From Flavobacteriales bacterium (GTDB lineage Bacteria; Bacteroidota; Bacteroidia; UBA10329): a stretch of 64,000 nucleotides of DNA. Both the position numbers and the translations under genes were made by a program. Shown piece by piece: positions 43,922 to 52,823 of this stretch. The stretch lies in assembly GCA_016124845.1 (NCBI GenBank), contig WGMW01000049.1:1-64000 (forward strand). The letters run 5' to 3'. Each line of letters starts with the position of its first letter. The first letter of the stretch is position 1. Below the pieces are notes generated by a model. The model was not told the origin of the DNA. It worked only from the letters and a program-made list of their open reading frames with translations, and made no database searches.

Positions 43922-45793
43922 TCAACCCTCCAACTCACTCAACTCCAACCACCGCATTTCCTTTTCTTCCAGTTCGTCTGAAACACGTTGAAATTCCTCT
44001 GATACTTTCACGAGCTTTTCGTGGTCATCGACAATGCTTTCGAGTTCAGCAGTTAAGGCAGCTTTCTTCTTTTCCAGTTTGGGGATCTCTACTTCCAGCA
44101 GACCGAACTCACGTTTTTCGTTGAAGCCCATTTTGCCTTTCGAAGCTTGCGTCTCCGTTTGCTTTTCTGCCTTTTTGATGGAAGCAGCCTTGCGTTTCTC
44201 GGCCTCTTTCTCTTCTTCACGGGCGAAACGATACTGGTCATAATTGCCCACAAAGCCGCGCACATTTCCGTTTCCTTCAAAGATGAAAAGCTGGTCCACG
44301 AGCTTATTCATGAAGTGGCGGTCGTGTGTCACGATAAGGATGCAACCTTCGAAATCCATCAGGAAATCCTCCAACACGTTCAGCGTTAGCAGGTCGAGGT
44401 CGTTGGTCGGCTCATCCAGAATAAGGAAGTTCGGGTTCGACATCAGCACCGTGAGGAGGTAAAGGCGTTTCTTCTCGCCACCGCTCAGTTTCTCCACCAC
44501 TTGGTAGTGCATGTGGCGCGGAAACAGGAAGCGTTCCAACAGTTGCGCGGCCGAAATGGACTTGCCCTTTTTGAGCGGAATGTGGTCGGCAATGTCGGTT
44601 ATCACCTCGATCATTCGTTTGCCTTCCTTCAGTTCCAATCCATCCTGACCGTAGTATCCGATCTTCACCGTTTCTCCGATCACAATCTTGCCGCCATCGG
44701 GCTCTATCTGGCCCAATATCATCTTCAGCAGCGTGGATTTCCCGCTACCGTTGGCGCCTACAATCCCGATGCGTTCACCTCGCCTGAACTTATAATCGAA
44801 CCCATCGAGCAACACGTTATCGCCATAAGCTTTACGGATGCGATGCAGCTCCAGGATCTTGCTGCCCATACGCTGCATGTTCACGTCCACCTTCAGTTCG
44901 TCCTGCTTCAGGTTCGTCTTGGCCACCTTTTCGGTCTCGTAAAACGCATCCTCACGCGATTTCGATTTGGTGGTGCGCGCCTTCGGCTGCCTACGCATCC
45001 ATTCCAACTCTTTTCGGTAGAGGTTCTGCGCCTTGTCCACATTCGCGGCTTCCACTTCCTGCCGCAGCGCGCGGTTGTTCAGGTAGGTCGAATAGTTGCC
45101 GCGATGCTTATACAGTTGGCCGTTTTCCAGTTCAATGATCGTGTCGCACACTTGGTCCAAGAACACGCGGTCGTGCGTCACCATCAGGATGGTCTTTTCG
45201 GGCTTCGAGAGGAAACCTTCCAGCCATTCGATCATCTCAATGTCGAGGTGGTTGGTGGGCTCGTCCAATATCATCAGGTCGGGCTGCTCGATGAGCATTT
45301 TGGCCATCGCCACGCGCTTCACCTGTCCGCCCGAAAGCGTTCCAACTTTCTGCTCAAACTCCGTGATGTTGAGCGAAGTGAGAATTTCCTTTGCCTGTGC
45401 TTCAATGTCCCACGCGTTGAGGCGTTCCATCTCATCAAAACTTCGCTGAAGAACTTCTGGGTTGGCATGATGCGCCACCGCCTCCTCGTACCTGCGCACG
45501 GCTTGCATCAGTTCGTTCGTAGGGTCGAACACCGCATCCATCACGGTGTGCTCAGGGTTCAGTTCGGGTTCCTGTTTCAGATAACCCACGGTGATGCCGT
45601 TTCTGTACACCACTTTTCCATCGCCTTCTGATGGTTCCAGCCCTGCCAGAATACGCAGGAGCGAGGTTTTGCCAGTACCATTCTTGGCCACCAGCGCCAT
45701 CTTCTGCCCACGGTCAATGCCGAAGGTTACTTCATCAAACAGCACGCGCTCACCATACGAGCGACTGAGATTTTCAGCTGATAGGTAGTTCAA
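43922..45793 (-). CDS. ABC-F family ATPase (Uup-like)
   Basis: A 623-residue protein with two ATP-binding cassettes and no membrane segments: Walker A AKNGTGKTSLL and GANGSGKSTLL, signatures LSGGQVKR and LSGGEKKR, both with LDEPTNHLD-type Walker B (second: DEPTNDLD). The linker is lysine-rich and a C-terminal coiled coil follows (KREFGLLEVEIPKLEKKKAALTAEL), as in Uup. ABC-F proteins act on stalled ribosomes; Uup-type members affect DNA or ribosome handling. Its 3' end recurs as a 39-bp fragment at 43773. Confidence 0.95.
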   Translation of the reverse strand: MNYLSAENLSRSYGERVLFDEVTFGIDRGQKMALVAKNGTGKTSLLRILAGLEPSEGDGKVVYRNGITVGYLKQEPELNPEHTVMDAVFDPTNELMQAVRRYEEAVAHHANPEVLQRSFDEMERLNAWDIEAQAKEILTSLNITEFEQKVGTLSGGQVKRVAMAKMLIEQPDLMILDEPTNHLDIEMIEWLEGFLSKPEKTILMVTHDRVFLDQVCDTIIELENGQLYKHRGNYSTYLNNRALRQEVEAANVDKAQNLYRKELEWMRRQPKARTTKSKSREDAFYETEKVAKTNLKQDELKVDVNMQRMGSKILELHRIRKAYGDNVLLDGFDYKFRRGERIGIVGANGSGKSTLLKMILGQIEPDGGKIVIGETVKIGYYGQDGLELKEGKRMIEVITDIADHIPLKKGKSISAAQLLERFLFPRHMHYQVVEKLSGGEKKRLYLLTVLMSNPNFLILDEPTNDLDLLTLNVLEDFLMDFEGCILIVTHDRHFMNKLVDQLFIFEGNGNVRGFVGNYDQYRFAREEEKEAEKRKAASIKKAEKQTETQASKGKMGFNEKREFGLLEVEIPKLEKKKAALTAELESIVDDHEKLVKVSEEFQRVSDELEEKEMRWLELSELEG

Positions 45794-45873
45794 GGGTTAA
45801 TGTTCAAGATTTAATGTAGGGATGTATCGTGATACGCCCTTACGGGCCGCGAAGGTCGGGAAATGATGATTAG

Positions 45874-45894
45874 ATGCTGAAATAAATTCAGCAT
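45874..45894 (+). repeat. Dispersed hairpin repeat ATGCTGAA
   Basis: ATGCTGAA and TTCAGCAT with a 5-nt loop, followed by GACGG. The form resembles the hairpin repeats at 45926 and 4102 but with other stem bases. It lies in the gene-free stretch 45794-45990 between the ABC-F start and the uvrA fragment. Confidence 0.7.
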
Positions 45895-45925
45895 GACGGC
45901 AGAGGTTTGAGGCCAACTTTCGGAA

Positions 45926-45957
45926 ACCGTCACCCTGAACTTGTTTCAGGGTCTATT
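45926..45957 (-). repeat. Dispersed hairpin repeat, copy 2 (inverted)
   Basis: Exact 32-bp reverse complement of 4102-4133. Lies with another hairpin in the intergenic stretch just left of the uvrA fragment. Confidence 0.85.
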
Positions 45958-45990
45958 CATAAATCGACAATCGTCTATTGTCAATCGCAA

Positions 45991-46186
45991 ATCAAGCTTT
46001 AGCCGTCTTCAAAACCTTCTCCGCAATACTCTTACCCGTATAAGATTGATCGCATTTGGCGAGGTCTTCGGGCGTGTCTTCAAAAACAATGGTTCCTCCA
46101 TTCTTGCCGCCTTCAGAGCCAAGGTCGATTACGTGGTCGGCACATTTGATCACATCAGGGTGGTGCTCCACCAGAATGATGGAATG
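45991..46186 (-). pseudogene. Truncated duplicate of the uvrA 3' end
   Basis: 196 bp aligned without gaps to 47411-47606, the end of the intact uvrA gene. I count 18 differences, giving about 91 percent identity; six of 64 codons change the residue (for example Pro to Ser in DLGSEGG, Gly to Asp in FEDTPED). It starts at [12 protein letters not shown] and keeps the stop codon. The frame upstream of 46186 is unrelated, so the product would lack every ATP-binding motif except the final part. The Fic gene lies between this copy and uvrA. Confidence 0.95.
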
Positions 46187-46211
46187 TTCAAGCATACATA
46201 TCAGATGAACA

Positions 46212-46299
46212 AGAGTAAGCAATACGCTCATTACTTAAACGAGAGTAATTATTGGTTAATTTTACCCCTCGTAAATAGAACGAGTGTCATCATTACTCT
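46212..46299 (+). promoter_or_regulatory. Operator-like heptamers upstream of the fic gene
   Basis: AGAGTAA at 46212-46218 and 46242-46248, and its inverse TTACTCT at 46293-46299, 6 bp before the start codon. AT-rich DNA lies between. They could bind a regulator; the gene's own control is unknown. Confidence 0.4.
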
Positions 46300-46305
46300 T
46301 ATGTC

Positions 46306-47391
46306 ATGGCTGAATTCGATAGAAAGACACCTTACAACGACCTGCCTTTACTTCCGCCCAACTGCGCGCTGGAAACAACCAAAGTGTTACGCAAGACAAT
46401 TACCGCAAGTCGTGCCTTGGCACAACTCAACGGAGCCATTGTCAATCTGCCCAATCCACAATTGTTTCTGGATACGGTTCACTTGCAAGAAGCGAAAAGC
46501 AGTTCGGAAATTGAGAACATCATTACCACGAACGATGACCTTTACAAGGCGTTGGTCGCTGACAGGAAATTTGCAGACCCGGCATCCAAGGAAGTGCTCA
46601 ATTACAAGGAAGCACTTTGGGTCGGTCTGGAACGCATGGAAACTCGCCCGTTCATCACAACCAATCTTTGTATTGAATTGATGCAATGCATCAAACAGAA
46701 TTCATCGGAAATCCGTGCAGTATCGGGTACTGCATTGGTCGATGCCAAGGGCGAGACCGTATATACTCCGCCATCCGGCAAAGATGTGATCAGTTCCAAA
46801 ATGAGCAATCTGGAAAAATTCATAAATGAAGACGAAACCTTCGACCCGTTAGTGAAAATGGCATTGATGCATTATCAGTTCGAGGCCATTCACCCATTTG
46901 CAGATGGAAACGGAAGAACAGGTAGAATTCTACTTCTGCTGTATCTTAAACTGAGCGGACTGCTTAGCGTTCCGGCCATTTATCTGAGCGAGTACATTAT
47001 TCAGAACAAGGCTGCGTATTATATAAACCTACGTGGAGTAACCGAAAAGCAGGATTGGGAGAACTGGATACTCTATATCTTGGACATGGTGGAGGTTACT
47101 TCATTCAAAGGCTTGAAGAGATTGGAAAAGATAAACCAAATGATGACGGCCATGACCGAAGAAGTAAAGGCTACTTTACCTGTGGTCTATAGCAAGGAAT
47201 TGATCGAGGTACTTTTCCGCCTACCTTATACCAAGCGACAGCACCTCATTGACGCTGGTTTGGGAACACCAAAAACAGTTGGCAACTACCTGATCCAATT
47301 GGAAAAAACGGGCTTTCTCCGGTCGGAAAAAGTGGGCAAGGAAAAACTATATCTGAACTTCAGGTTAATGGATGTTCTGACCAATGATTGA
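46306..47391 (+). CDS. Fic-family AMP-transferase
   Basis: A 361-residue protein with the Fic core HPFADGNGRTGR (196-207), the catalytic His at 196. The N-terminal inhibitory helix carries SSSEIEN (Ser66, Glu70, Asn71), the [S/T]xxxE[G/N] motif of class II Fic proteins, so it is autoinhibited in cis. A winged-helix segment follows at the C-terminus (PKTVGNYLIQLEKTGFLRSEKVG). Fic proteins attach AMP to target proteins; the target here is unknown. It converges on uvrA, 20 bp between stop codons, and lies between uvrA and the uvrA fragment, so it was probably acquired. Confidence 0.95.
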   Translation: MAEFDRKTPYNDLPLLPPNCALETTKVLRKTITASRALAQLNGAIVNLPNPQLFLDTVHLQEAKSSSEIENIITTNDDLYKALVADRKFADPASKEVLNYKEALWVGLERMETRPFITTNLCIELMQCIKQNSSEIRAVSGTALVDAKGETVYTPPSGKDVISSKMSNLEKFINEDETFDPLVKMALMHYQFEAIHPFADGNGRTGRILLLLYLKLSGLLSVPAIYLSEYIIQNKAAYYINLRGVTEKQDWENWILYILDMVEVTSFKGLKRLEKINQMMTAMTEEVKATLPVVYSKELIEVLFRLPYTKRQHLIDAGLGTPKTVGNYLIQLEKTGFLRSEKVGKEKLYLNFRLMDVLTND

Positions 47392-47411
47392 GCGGAAAAG
47401 GAAGGTTCAGA

Positions 47412-50222
47412 TCAAGCCTTTTCCCTCTTCAAAACCTTCTCCGCAATACTCTTGGCCGTGTAAGACTGTTCGCATTTGGCGAGGTCTTCGGGAGTGCCTT
47501 CAAACACAATGGTTCCGCCATTCTTGCCGCCTTCGGGGCCAAGGTCAATTACGTGGTCGGCACATTTGATCACATCGGGGTGGTGTTCCACCAGAATGAT
47601 GGAATGGCCGTTGTCCAATAGCGCGTTGAAGGCTTTCAGCAGTTTGTGAATGTCGTGGAAGTGCAGCCCTGTGGTCGGCTCATCGAAGATGAAAAGTGTG
47701 TTGCCTGCGTTCTTTCCTTTGGTAAGGAACGAGGCCAGTTTGATGCGTTGGGCTTCACCGCCCGAAAGCGTGCTGCTACTCTGTCCAAGTTGCACATAAC
47801 CCAATCCGACTTCCTGCAATGGAGCAATTTTGCGCGCCACTTTCGGGTCGTGCTCGCTGAAGAATTCCATGGCCTCATCTACGGTCATGCTCAGCACATC
47901 GTGGATGGTCTTGTCCTTGAATTTGATCTCCAGCACCTCCTGCTTGAACCGCTGTCCTTGGCAGCTTTCGCACTTCATCACAATATCGGCCATGAACTGC
48001 ATCTCGATCTTAACCGTGCCTTCACCTTCGCACACTTCGCAGCGGCCACCTGCCACGTTAAAGGAGAAATGCTTGGGCTTGTAACCGCGCAATTGCGCTG
48101 CTTTTTGGTCGGAGAACAGCGAGCGGATTTCGTCATACGCCTTGATGTATGTGACAGGGTTGGAACGTGACGAACGTCCGATCGGGTCTTGATCCACGAA
48201 CTCCACATCCGCAATCTTATCGATGTTGCCATCCAAGCGTTCGAACTGACCCGTTTTGCCCGCGAACCCACCGAAACGCTTTTTCAAAGAAGGGTAAAGG
48301 ATGCTTTTCATCAGCGTACTCTTTCCCGAACCGCTCACGCCCGTAATGACGGTAAGGCATCCTAACGGGAACGAAACACTGACGTTCTTTAGATTGTGTT
48401 GCCGCGCTCCAACGATATGTAGTTTGCCTTTTGCCTTTCTACGCTTTTCAGGAACAGGAATTTCCAGCTTGCCGCTGAGATAACCTGTGGTCAGCGTGTC
48501 GGCACCTTTCATCATGTCATCCAACGTGCCTTGAAAAACCACTTCGCCACCGTGCGTTCCCGCTTCGGGTCCGATGTCCACGATCATATCCGCAGCGAGC
48601 ATAATGTCTTCATCGTGTTCAACTACAATTACCGTATTGCCGATGTCGCGCAAGCGTTGCAGAATGGAAATGAGCCTTTCGGTGTCTTTCGGATGCAATC
48701 CAATACTCGGCTCATCCAGAATGTACATGGAACCGACCAGCGAACTTCCCAACGAACTCGCCAGACTGATTCGCTGACTTTCACCACCCGAAAGGGTATT
48801 CGATTGGCGGTTGAGCGTGAGATAACCCAATCCGACATCCTTCATAAAACCCAACCGTGTGGTGACTTCCTTCAGAATGCGTTTGGAAATTTCATGTTCG
48901 GTATCGGTAAGCTCCACTTTATCGAAGAAATCTGCCAACTCTGAAATTGGAAGCAAGACAAGGTCCGACAAACTCTTTCCACCGATCTTGACGTAGTTCG
49001 CATCCTTGCGGAGTTTGGTTCCGCGGCATTCGGGGCAATCGGTCTTTCCGCGATAGCGCGAAAGCATAACGCGGTATTGAATTTTATAACTGTTCTCTTC
49101 CAGCATTCGGAAGAACGCGTGTAGTCCTTCAAAGTATTGGTTGCCGTCCCAAAGCAGTTGAATTTGCTCTTCGGTGAGTTCGTAAATCGGTCGATGTATC
49201 GGGAAATCGAATTTATTGGCCGAGCGGATGAGCTGGTCTTTGAACTTGCTCATGCTTTCACCACGCCAGCAGACCACACCATCTTCGTAAATGCTCAGAC
49301 TGCGGTCGGGCATCACCAGGTCTTCGTCAATCCCGATGATGTTACCAAAACCTTCGCAACGCTTACACGCTCCGTACGGATTATTGAAGCTGAAAAAGTG
49401 AACCGATGGTTCTTCGAAACGCATGCCATCCGCTTCAAACTCAGCGCTGAAATGCGTTTCATCCGACTTTCCATCCAATTCAGAAATGACGAAACAGCGG
49501 TTGTTGCCTTCAGCTAAGGCCGTACGAACGGCTTCCGCTACACGCGTATTTTCCTTTGAACCATCCGCCACAAATCGGTCGATGAGAACGGAAAGTTCAT
49601 TGTCTTCCTTTTTGACGATTCCGTCAGGAATCTTATCCAAACGAACCACCTCGCCATTCAACTGAACTCGTGTGTAACCTTGATGCTGTAGAATGTCGAT
49701 GCGCTTTTCCAATGCCTTTTCGGGCATTGTCCCAAACGGGGCGAAGACCATCACCTTGGTTCCTTCCTTCAATTTCAGGATGGCTTCGGTAATAGAGTCA
49801 ATCGTATGTCGCTTCACTTCCTTTCCTGAAACAGGGGAGAAGGTGCGGCCAATGCGAGCGTAAAGCAGTTTGAGGTAATCGTAGATTTCCGTGTTGGTAC
49901 CAACCGTTGAGCGCGGGTTGCTTGATTTCACCTGCTGATTGATGGCAATCGCTGGAGAAACGCCCAGAATGCTATCTACTTCGGGTTTATCGATCTTACC
50001 TAAGAACTGACGCGCGTAAGCAGAAAGGCTTTCAATGTAGCGTCTCTGTCCTTCAGCATAAAGTGTGTCGAATGCTAACGTAGATTTTCCCGAACCTGAA
50101 AGTCCTGTGATGACGATCAATTTCTTGTGCGGCAACACAAGATCGATGTTCTTCAAGTTGTGCAGCCGCGCCCCTTTTATAATGATGTTGTGCTTGGGAT
50201 TCGGGGCTTCAGTTCGGGACAT
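47412..50222 (-). CDS. uvrA: Excinuclease ABC subunit UvrA
   Basis: A 936-residue protein with two ABC ATPase modules (Walker [13 protein letters not shown] and [11 protein letters not shown]), two signature motifs (LSGGESQRI and LSGGEAQRI) and zinc-finger cysteines ([31 protein letters not shown]). It finds DNA lesions with UvrB in nucleotide excision repair. The frame stays open to 50315, but the start at 50222 matches the family and follows a -7-like box. The last 196 bp recur as a fragment beyond the Fic gene, so this 3' end may be recombined. Confidence 0.97.
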   Translation of the reverse strand: MSRTEAPNPKHNIIIKGARLHNLKNIDLVLPHKKLIVITGLSGSGKSTLAFDTLYAEGQRRYIESLSAYARQFLGKIDKPEVDSILGVSPAIAINQQVKSSNPRSTVGTNTEIYDYLKLLYARIGRTFSPVSGKEVKRHTIDSITEAILKLKEGTKVMVFAPFGTMPEKALEKRIDILQHQGYTRVQLNGEVVRLDKIPDGIVKKEDNELSVLIDRFVADGSKENTRVAEAVRTALAEGNNRCFVISELDGKSDETHFSAEFEADGMRFEEPSVHFFSFNNPYGACKRCEGFGNIIGIDEDLVMPDRSLSIYEDGVVCWRGESMSKFKDQLIRSANKFDFPIHRPIYELTEEQIQLLWDGNQYFEGLHAFFRMLEENSYKIQYRVMLSRYRGKTDCPECRGTKLRKDANYVKIGGKSLSDLVLLPISELADFFDKVELTDTEHEISKRILKEVTTRLGFMKDVGLGYLTLNRQSNTLSGGESQRISLASSLGSSLVGSMYILDEPSIGLHPKDTERLISILQRLRDIGNTVIVVEHDEDIMLAADMIVDIGPEAGTHGGEVVFQGTLDDMMKGADTLTTGYLSGKLEIPVPEKRRKAKGKLHIVGARQHNLKNVSVSFPLGCLTVITGVSGSGKSTLMKSILYPSLKKRFGGFAGKTGQFERLDGNIDKIADVEFVDQDPIGRSSRSNPVTYIKAYDEIRSLFSDQKAAQLRGYKPKHFSFNVAGGRCEVCEGEGTVKIEMQFMADIVMKCESCQGQRFKQEVLEIKFKDKTIHDVLSMTVDEAMEFFSEHDPKVARKIAPLQEVGLGYVQLGQSSSTLSGGEAQRIKLASFLTKGKNAGNTLFIFDEPTTGLHFHDIHKLLKAFNALLDNGHSIILVEHHPDVIKCADHVIDLGPEGGKNGGTIVFEGTPEDLAKCEQSYTAKSIAEKVLKREKA

Positions 50223-50248
50223 CGTTGCAAAAAGTGTTAAAAGGGTTG

Positions 50249-50256
50249 CAAATTTA
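50249..50256 (-). promoter_or_regulatory. Bacteroidota -7 promoter box for uvrA
   Basis: TAAATTTG on the minus strand, 26 bp upstream of the uvrA start codon, matching the phylum's TAnnTTTG pattern. No clear TTTG at the -33 position was found. Confidence 0.45.
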
Positions 50257-50459
50257 TCATACCTCAATCCGTGTTCGGATGAAAGTTTTAATATTTGTTT
50301 AGCGCAACAGCACAAAAAAAATTTTGTTGTTGCACAATAAATAGAAAATGGCGCGTTAACGTACTAACGCCCAGCAGGCATTAACCAATAATTATAAGCG
50401 CATAGGAATCACTTTACTCTAATAAGATTTAACCTAAGTCTAACCTAAAGAGTGAAGCT

Positions 50460-51044
50460 ATGCGATTATCTGCCCTAAGTGATCAGGAGTTGATCCGCCT
50501 GTATGTTCAAGGAGAAGAGATCTGTTTTGAGGAGTTGGTGAACCGTCACAAAGACAGGTTGTTCACGTACTTGGTTCTATTGTTAAAAGACCGCAATCTT
50601 GCTGAAGATTTCTTCCAGGATACTTTGGTGAAGGTGATCCACACCTTGAAGTCAGGAAGATATTTGGAAGAAGGCAAGTTCCGCCCATGGGTTTTGCGTA
50701 TTGCGCACAACTTGGTGATAGACCACTTCCGCAAACTGAAGAAGATGCGCATGCAGCACTCAACCGATGAGTTCGATGTGTTTGAGGTGATCAGTTGCGA
50801 AGACCTTAACCGTGAGGAGGTTTTTGTTCAAGATCAGATTCACTCGGATCTACGGAAATTGGTGACCATGCTGCCCGAAGACCAGAAAGAAGTGCTGCTG
50901 ATGCGCGTTTACGCTAAGATGCCTTTCAAGGAAATTGCTTGGGTAACGGAAGTAAGCATCAACACGGCTTTGGGAAGAATGCGCTATGCACTGATCAACC
51001 TTCGCCAGTTGATGGAAGACCATAATGTAAGGCTGGTAGCCTGA
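50460..51044 (+). CDS. RNA polymerase ECF sigma factor
   Basis: A 194-residue sigma factor with region 2 (residues 25-90: LLKDRNLAEDFFQDTLVKVI, then RPWVLRIAHNLVIDHFR) and region 4 (about 125-185: LPEDQKEVLLMRVYAKMPFKEIAWVTEVSINTALGRMRYALINL). There is no anti-sigma gene next to it, unlike many outer-membrane uptake systems. A 237-bp upstream stretch holds a dyad (GCGTTA ... TAACGC, 50352-50369) that could bind a regulator. A terminator follows at once. Confidence 0.93.
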   Translation: MRLSALSDQELIRLYVQGEEICFEELVNRHKDRLFTYLVLLLKDRNLAEDFFQDTLVKVIHTLKSGRYLEEGKFRPWVLRIAHNLVIDHFRKLKKMRMQHSTDEFDVFEVISCEDLNREEVFVQDQIHSDLRKLVTMLPEDQKEVLLMRVYAKMPFKEIAWVTEVSINTALGRMRYALINLRQLMEDHNVRLVA

Positions 51045-51070
51045 CCATTTTGAAATGAATACAGCGATGG

Positions 51071-51099
51071 AGCGTCCCGAGAGATCGGGGCGCTTTTTT
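51071..51099 (+). terminator. Rho-independent terminator
   Basis: Stem AGCGTCCCGA / TCGGGGCGCT (one G-T pair) with a 4-nt loop and six T residues, 27 bp after the sigma-factor gene. It insulates the vapBC operon. Confidence 0.92.
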
Positions 51100-51111
51100 A
51101 ATCCGAAAATT

Positions 51112-51131
51112 TGTAATACATTTGTATTACA
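51112..51131 (+). promoter_or_regulatory. Operator palindrome upstream of vapBC
   Basis: TGTAATAC, 4 bp, GTATTACA: a perfect interrupted palindrome 13 bp before the antitoxin start. Ribbon-helix-helix antitoxins bind such sites and repress their own operon. Confidence 0.75.
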
Positions 51132-51143
51132 TGAATTTTTAAG

Positions 51144-51392
51144 ATGCTAAATGTCCGTTTGAATAAAGAAATTGAGAAAAAGTTGGAGAGTTACAGCCAA
51201 CGGATGAATCTTTCCAAATCCTCGGTGGTCAAAGAAGCCTTGATTGCTTATTTGAGTCAATCAGATATTGATCATACACCATTTGAATTAGGCGAAGATC
51301 TTTTTGGAGCCGATGCAAGCGGCAATACAGATTCGTCTACTACTTACAGATCCAAACTGAAAGACAAGCTTCGTGAAAAGCATTCTCATTGA
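51144..51392 (+). CDS. VapB-like antitoxin (ribbon-helix-helix)
   Basis: An 82-residue protein with an N-terminal ribbon-helix-helix DNA-binding fold (LNVRLNKEIEKKLESYSQRMNLSKSSVVKEALIAYL) and a C-terminal tail rich in polar and charged residues (RSKLKDKLREK) that would neutralise the toxin. It overlaps the PIN toxin gene by 20 bp, as is usual for coupled pairs, and an operator palindrome lies upstream. Confidence 0.92.
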   Translation: MLNVRLNKEIEKKLESYSQRMNLSKSSVVKEALIAYLSQSDIDHTPFELGEDLFGADASGNTDSSTTYRSKLKDKLREKHSH

Positions 51393-51786
51393 TGCAGGTC
51401 CGTTGATTGCCCTTTTTGACAGGAGCGATAAGTACCATTTGAAAGCTCTTCAGTTCATAAAGGATTTTGAAGGAGAACTTTGGACAACCTGGCCTGTGAT
51501 CACGGAAGCAAGTTACATGCTTGATTTCAGCACTAAGGCTCAACTGAGTTTGCTTTCTTGGATTGAGCGGGGTGGATTGCATCTTGTGGATCTTAATGAA
51601 TCGCAGGTTTTTCGATTTACAGAATTGATGGACAAGTTTGATGATGTGCCAATGGATCTGGCAGATGCCTCATTGATCGTTGCTTCCGAATTGAAGAATT
51701 ATAAGGAGGTGGCGAGCATTGATTCGGATTTCTACATTTATCGAGATGTACGGAATCAATACCTAACAAATGTCTTTGAGGTCTGA
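51373..51786 (+). CDS. VapC-like toxin (PIN domain)
   Basis: A 137-residue PIN-domain ribonuclease with the acidic metal site Asp7 (LIDAGPLIAL), Glu45 (ITEAS), Asp98 (LADASLIVA) and Asp117/Asp119 (SIDSDF). VapC toxins cut specific RNAs, often tRNA, and stop growth until antitoxin returns. The start is GTG inside the antitoxin gene. The 3' end overlaps the next gene by 17 bp, so the phosphatase gene may be read from the same message. Confidence 0.93.
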   Translation: MKSILIDAGPLIALFDRSDKYHLKALQFIKDFEGELWTTWPVITEASYMLDFSTKAQLSLLSWIERGGLHLVDLNESQVFRFTELMDKFDDVPMDLADASLIVASELKNYKEVASIDSDFYIYRDVRNQYLTNVFEV

Positions 51787-52414
51787 GAATTTGGAAACGG
51801 TTTTCAATCGTCCCGACAGGGAAATTATCATAGTCTTCTGGAAGTGGGTGACGATTGTACTTTCCATATTTCTCGTCACATATCTCACGGCAAACTCCTT
51901 GGCTTCCCAAAATCCGCATCGGTACGAGATGTATTCGACCTGGGAATTGAATGTTCCTTTGGTTCCTTGGATGATCGTGGTTTACCTTTCGTATGTTGGT
52001 GTGTTCCTGCTTCTGCCTATGCTGATGAAAACGGGCAGGTCCATTCAAAGCTTGGCCTACGCATTTCTGACCTCGATCGGAGTTTCAACTGTAATATTCG
52101 TTCTATTTCCAGGAGAGTTGGGCTATCATCGTCCCGAACATGTGGCGGGGTTCAATTATCTGTTTCAGGCGCTGTACGATGTGGATAAACCACATAATCT
52201 GTTCCCATCATTGCATGTCACTTTTTCCAGTATGACCGCATTGGCCATTGCGCACCAGTCAGATGTTCGCTGGTTCCGTTGGGTCATTGCAGGTTGGGCA
52301 TTGCTTATTGCACTATCGGTTGTTCTTGTACATCAGCATCATGTGTTCGACATAGTTACTGGGTTGATGTTGGGTTTTTGCTGCTTCCGATTTGTATATC
52401 TCCGCTACGTTTAA
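51770..52414 (+). CDS. PAP2-family membrane phosphatase
   Basis: A 214-residue protein with five or six membrane helices and the PAP2 motifs: GYHRPEH, PSLHVTFS (residues about 147-154) and HQHHVFDIVTG. Such enzymes remove phosphate from lipid phosphates or undecaprenyl pyrophosphate, on the outer face of the inner membrane. The start overlaps vapC by 17 bp, an unusual coupling of a lipid phosphatase to a toxin-antitoxin pair; a later in-frame ATG cannot be excluded as the true start. Confidence 0.85.
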   Translation: MSLRSENLETVFNRPDREIIIVFWKWVTIVLSIFLVTYLTANSLASQNPHRYEMYSTWELNVPLVPWMIVVYLSYVGVFLLLPMLMKTGRSIQSLAYAFLTSIGVSTVIFVLFPGELGYHRPEHVAGFNYLFQALYDVDKPHNLFPSLHVTFSSMTALAIAHQSDVRWFRWVIAGWALLIALSVVLVHQHHVFDIVTGLMLGFCCFRFVYLRYV

Positions 52415-52494
52415 AGCGTCTTTCAAAAAAACTTTCAAGCGGCTGCAATAAATCTGTTTCAGTTGCGTAATAGCAGAGAATCAAACAAGCAGAT

Positions 52495-52734
52495 ATGTCA
52501 AAAACATTTACTCTACCGAAAAATCTTGAATCTGAAATGGCCGCTCTCACAGAGCACGAGCCAAGCGAACTGCTGTATCAGTCTCAACTAATGAACTTTC
52601 TGACCGAAGAGTTGGAAGGAGTTTCATTCTCTCCAAGTCAAACCGCGATTGACAAGATCCTTGCCTACAGCAAAGCTGTTGAGGTGAAAAAATCAGAGAC
52701 CGTGATGGAGAATCATGTGATCATGATGAACTGA
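52495..52734 (+). CDS. Small cytoplasmic protein, unknown
   Basis: A 79-residue acidic protein (MSKTFTLPKNLESEMAAL ... FSPSQTAIDKILAYSKAVEV) without signal peptide, starting 80 bp after the phosphatase and ended by a strong terminator. The composition and the neat terminator support a real gene. The pattern SPSQTAIDKILAYSK is common in short conserved Bacteroidota proteins that follow the sigma-factor region; I cannot name it. Confidence 0.65.
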   Translation: MSKTFTLPKNLESEMAALTEHEPSELLYQSQLMNFLTEELEGVSFSPSQTAIDKILAYSKAVEVKKSETVMENHVIMMN

Positions 52735-52763
52735 CCTCAAGCACGAAATCCTAAAACATCAAG

Positions 52764-52799
52764 TCCGAAACTTCAGCAACTGAGGTTTCGGATTTTTTT
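52764..52799 (+). terminator. Rho-independent terminator
   Basis: 13-bp stem TCCGAAACTTCAG / CTGAGGTTTCGGA (one G-T pair) with a 3-nt loop and seven T residues. Confidence 0.95.
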
Positions 52800-52823
52800 G
52801 ATTTCGAGTTTCGAATTTGACGA

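Noticed and set aside
44501-45631. 376-residue plus-strand frame
   Set aside because: Antisense to the ABC-F ATPase, rich in His/Gln/Val; no domain seen.
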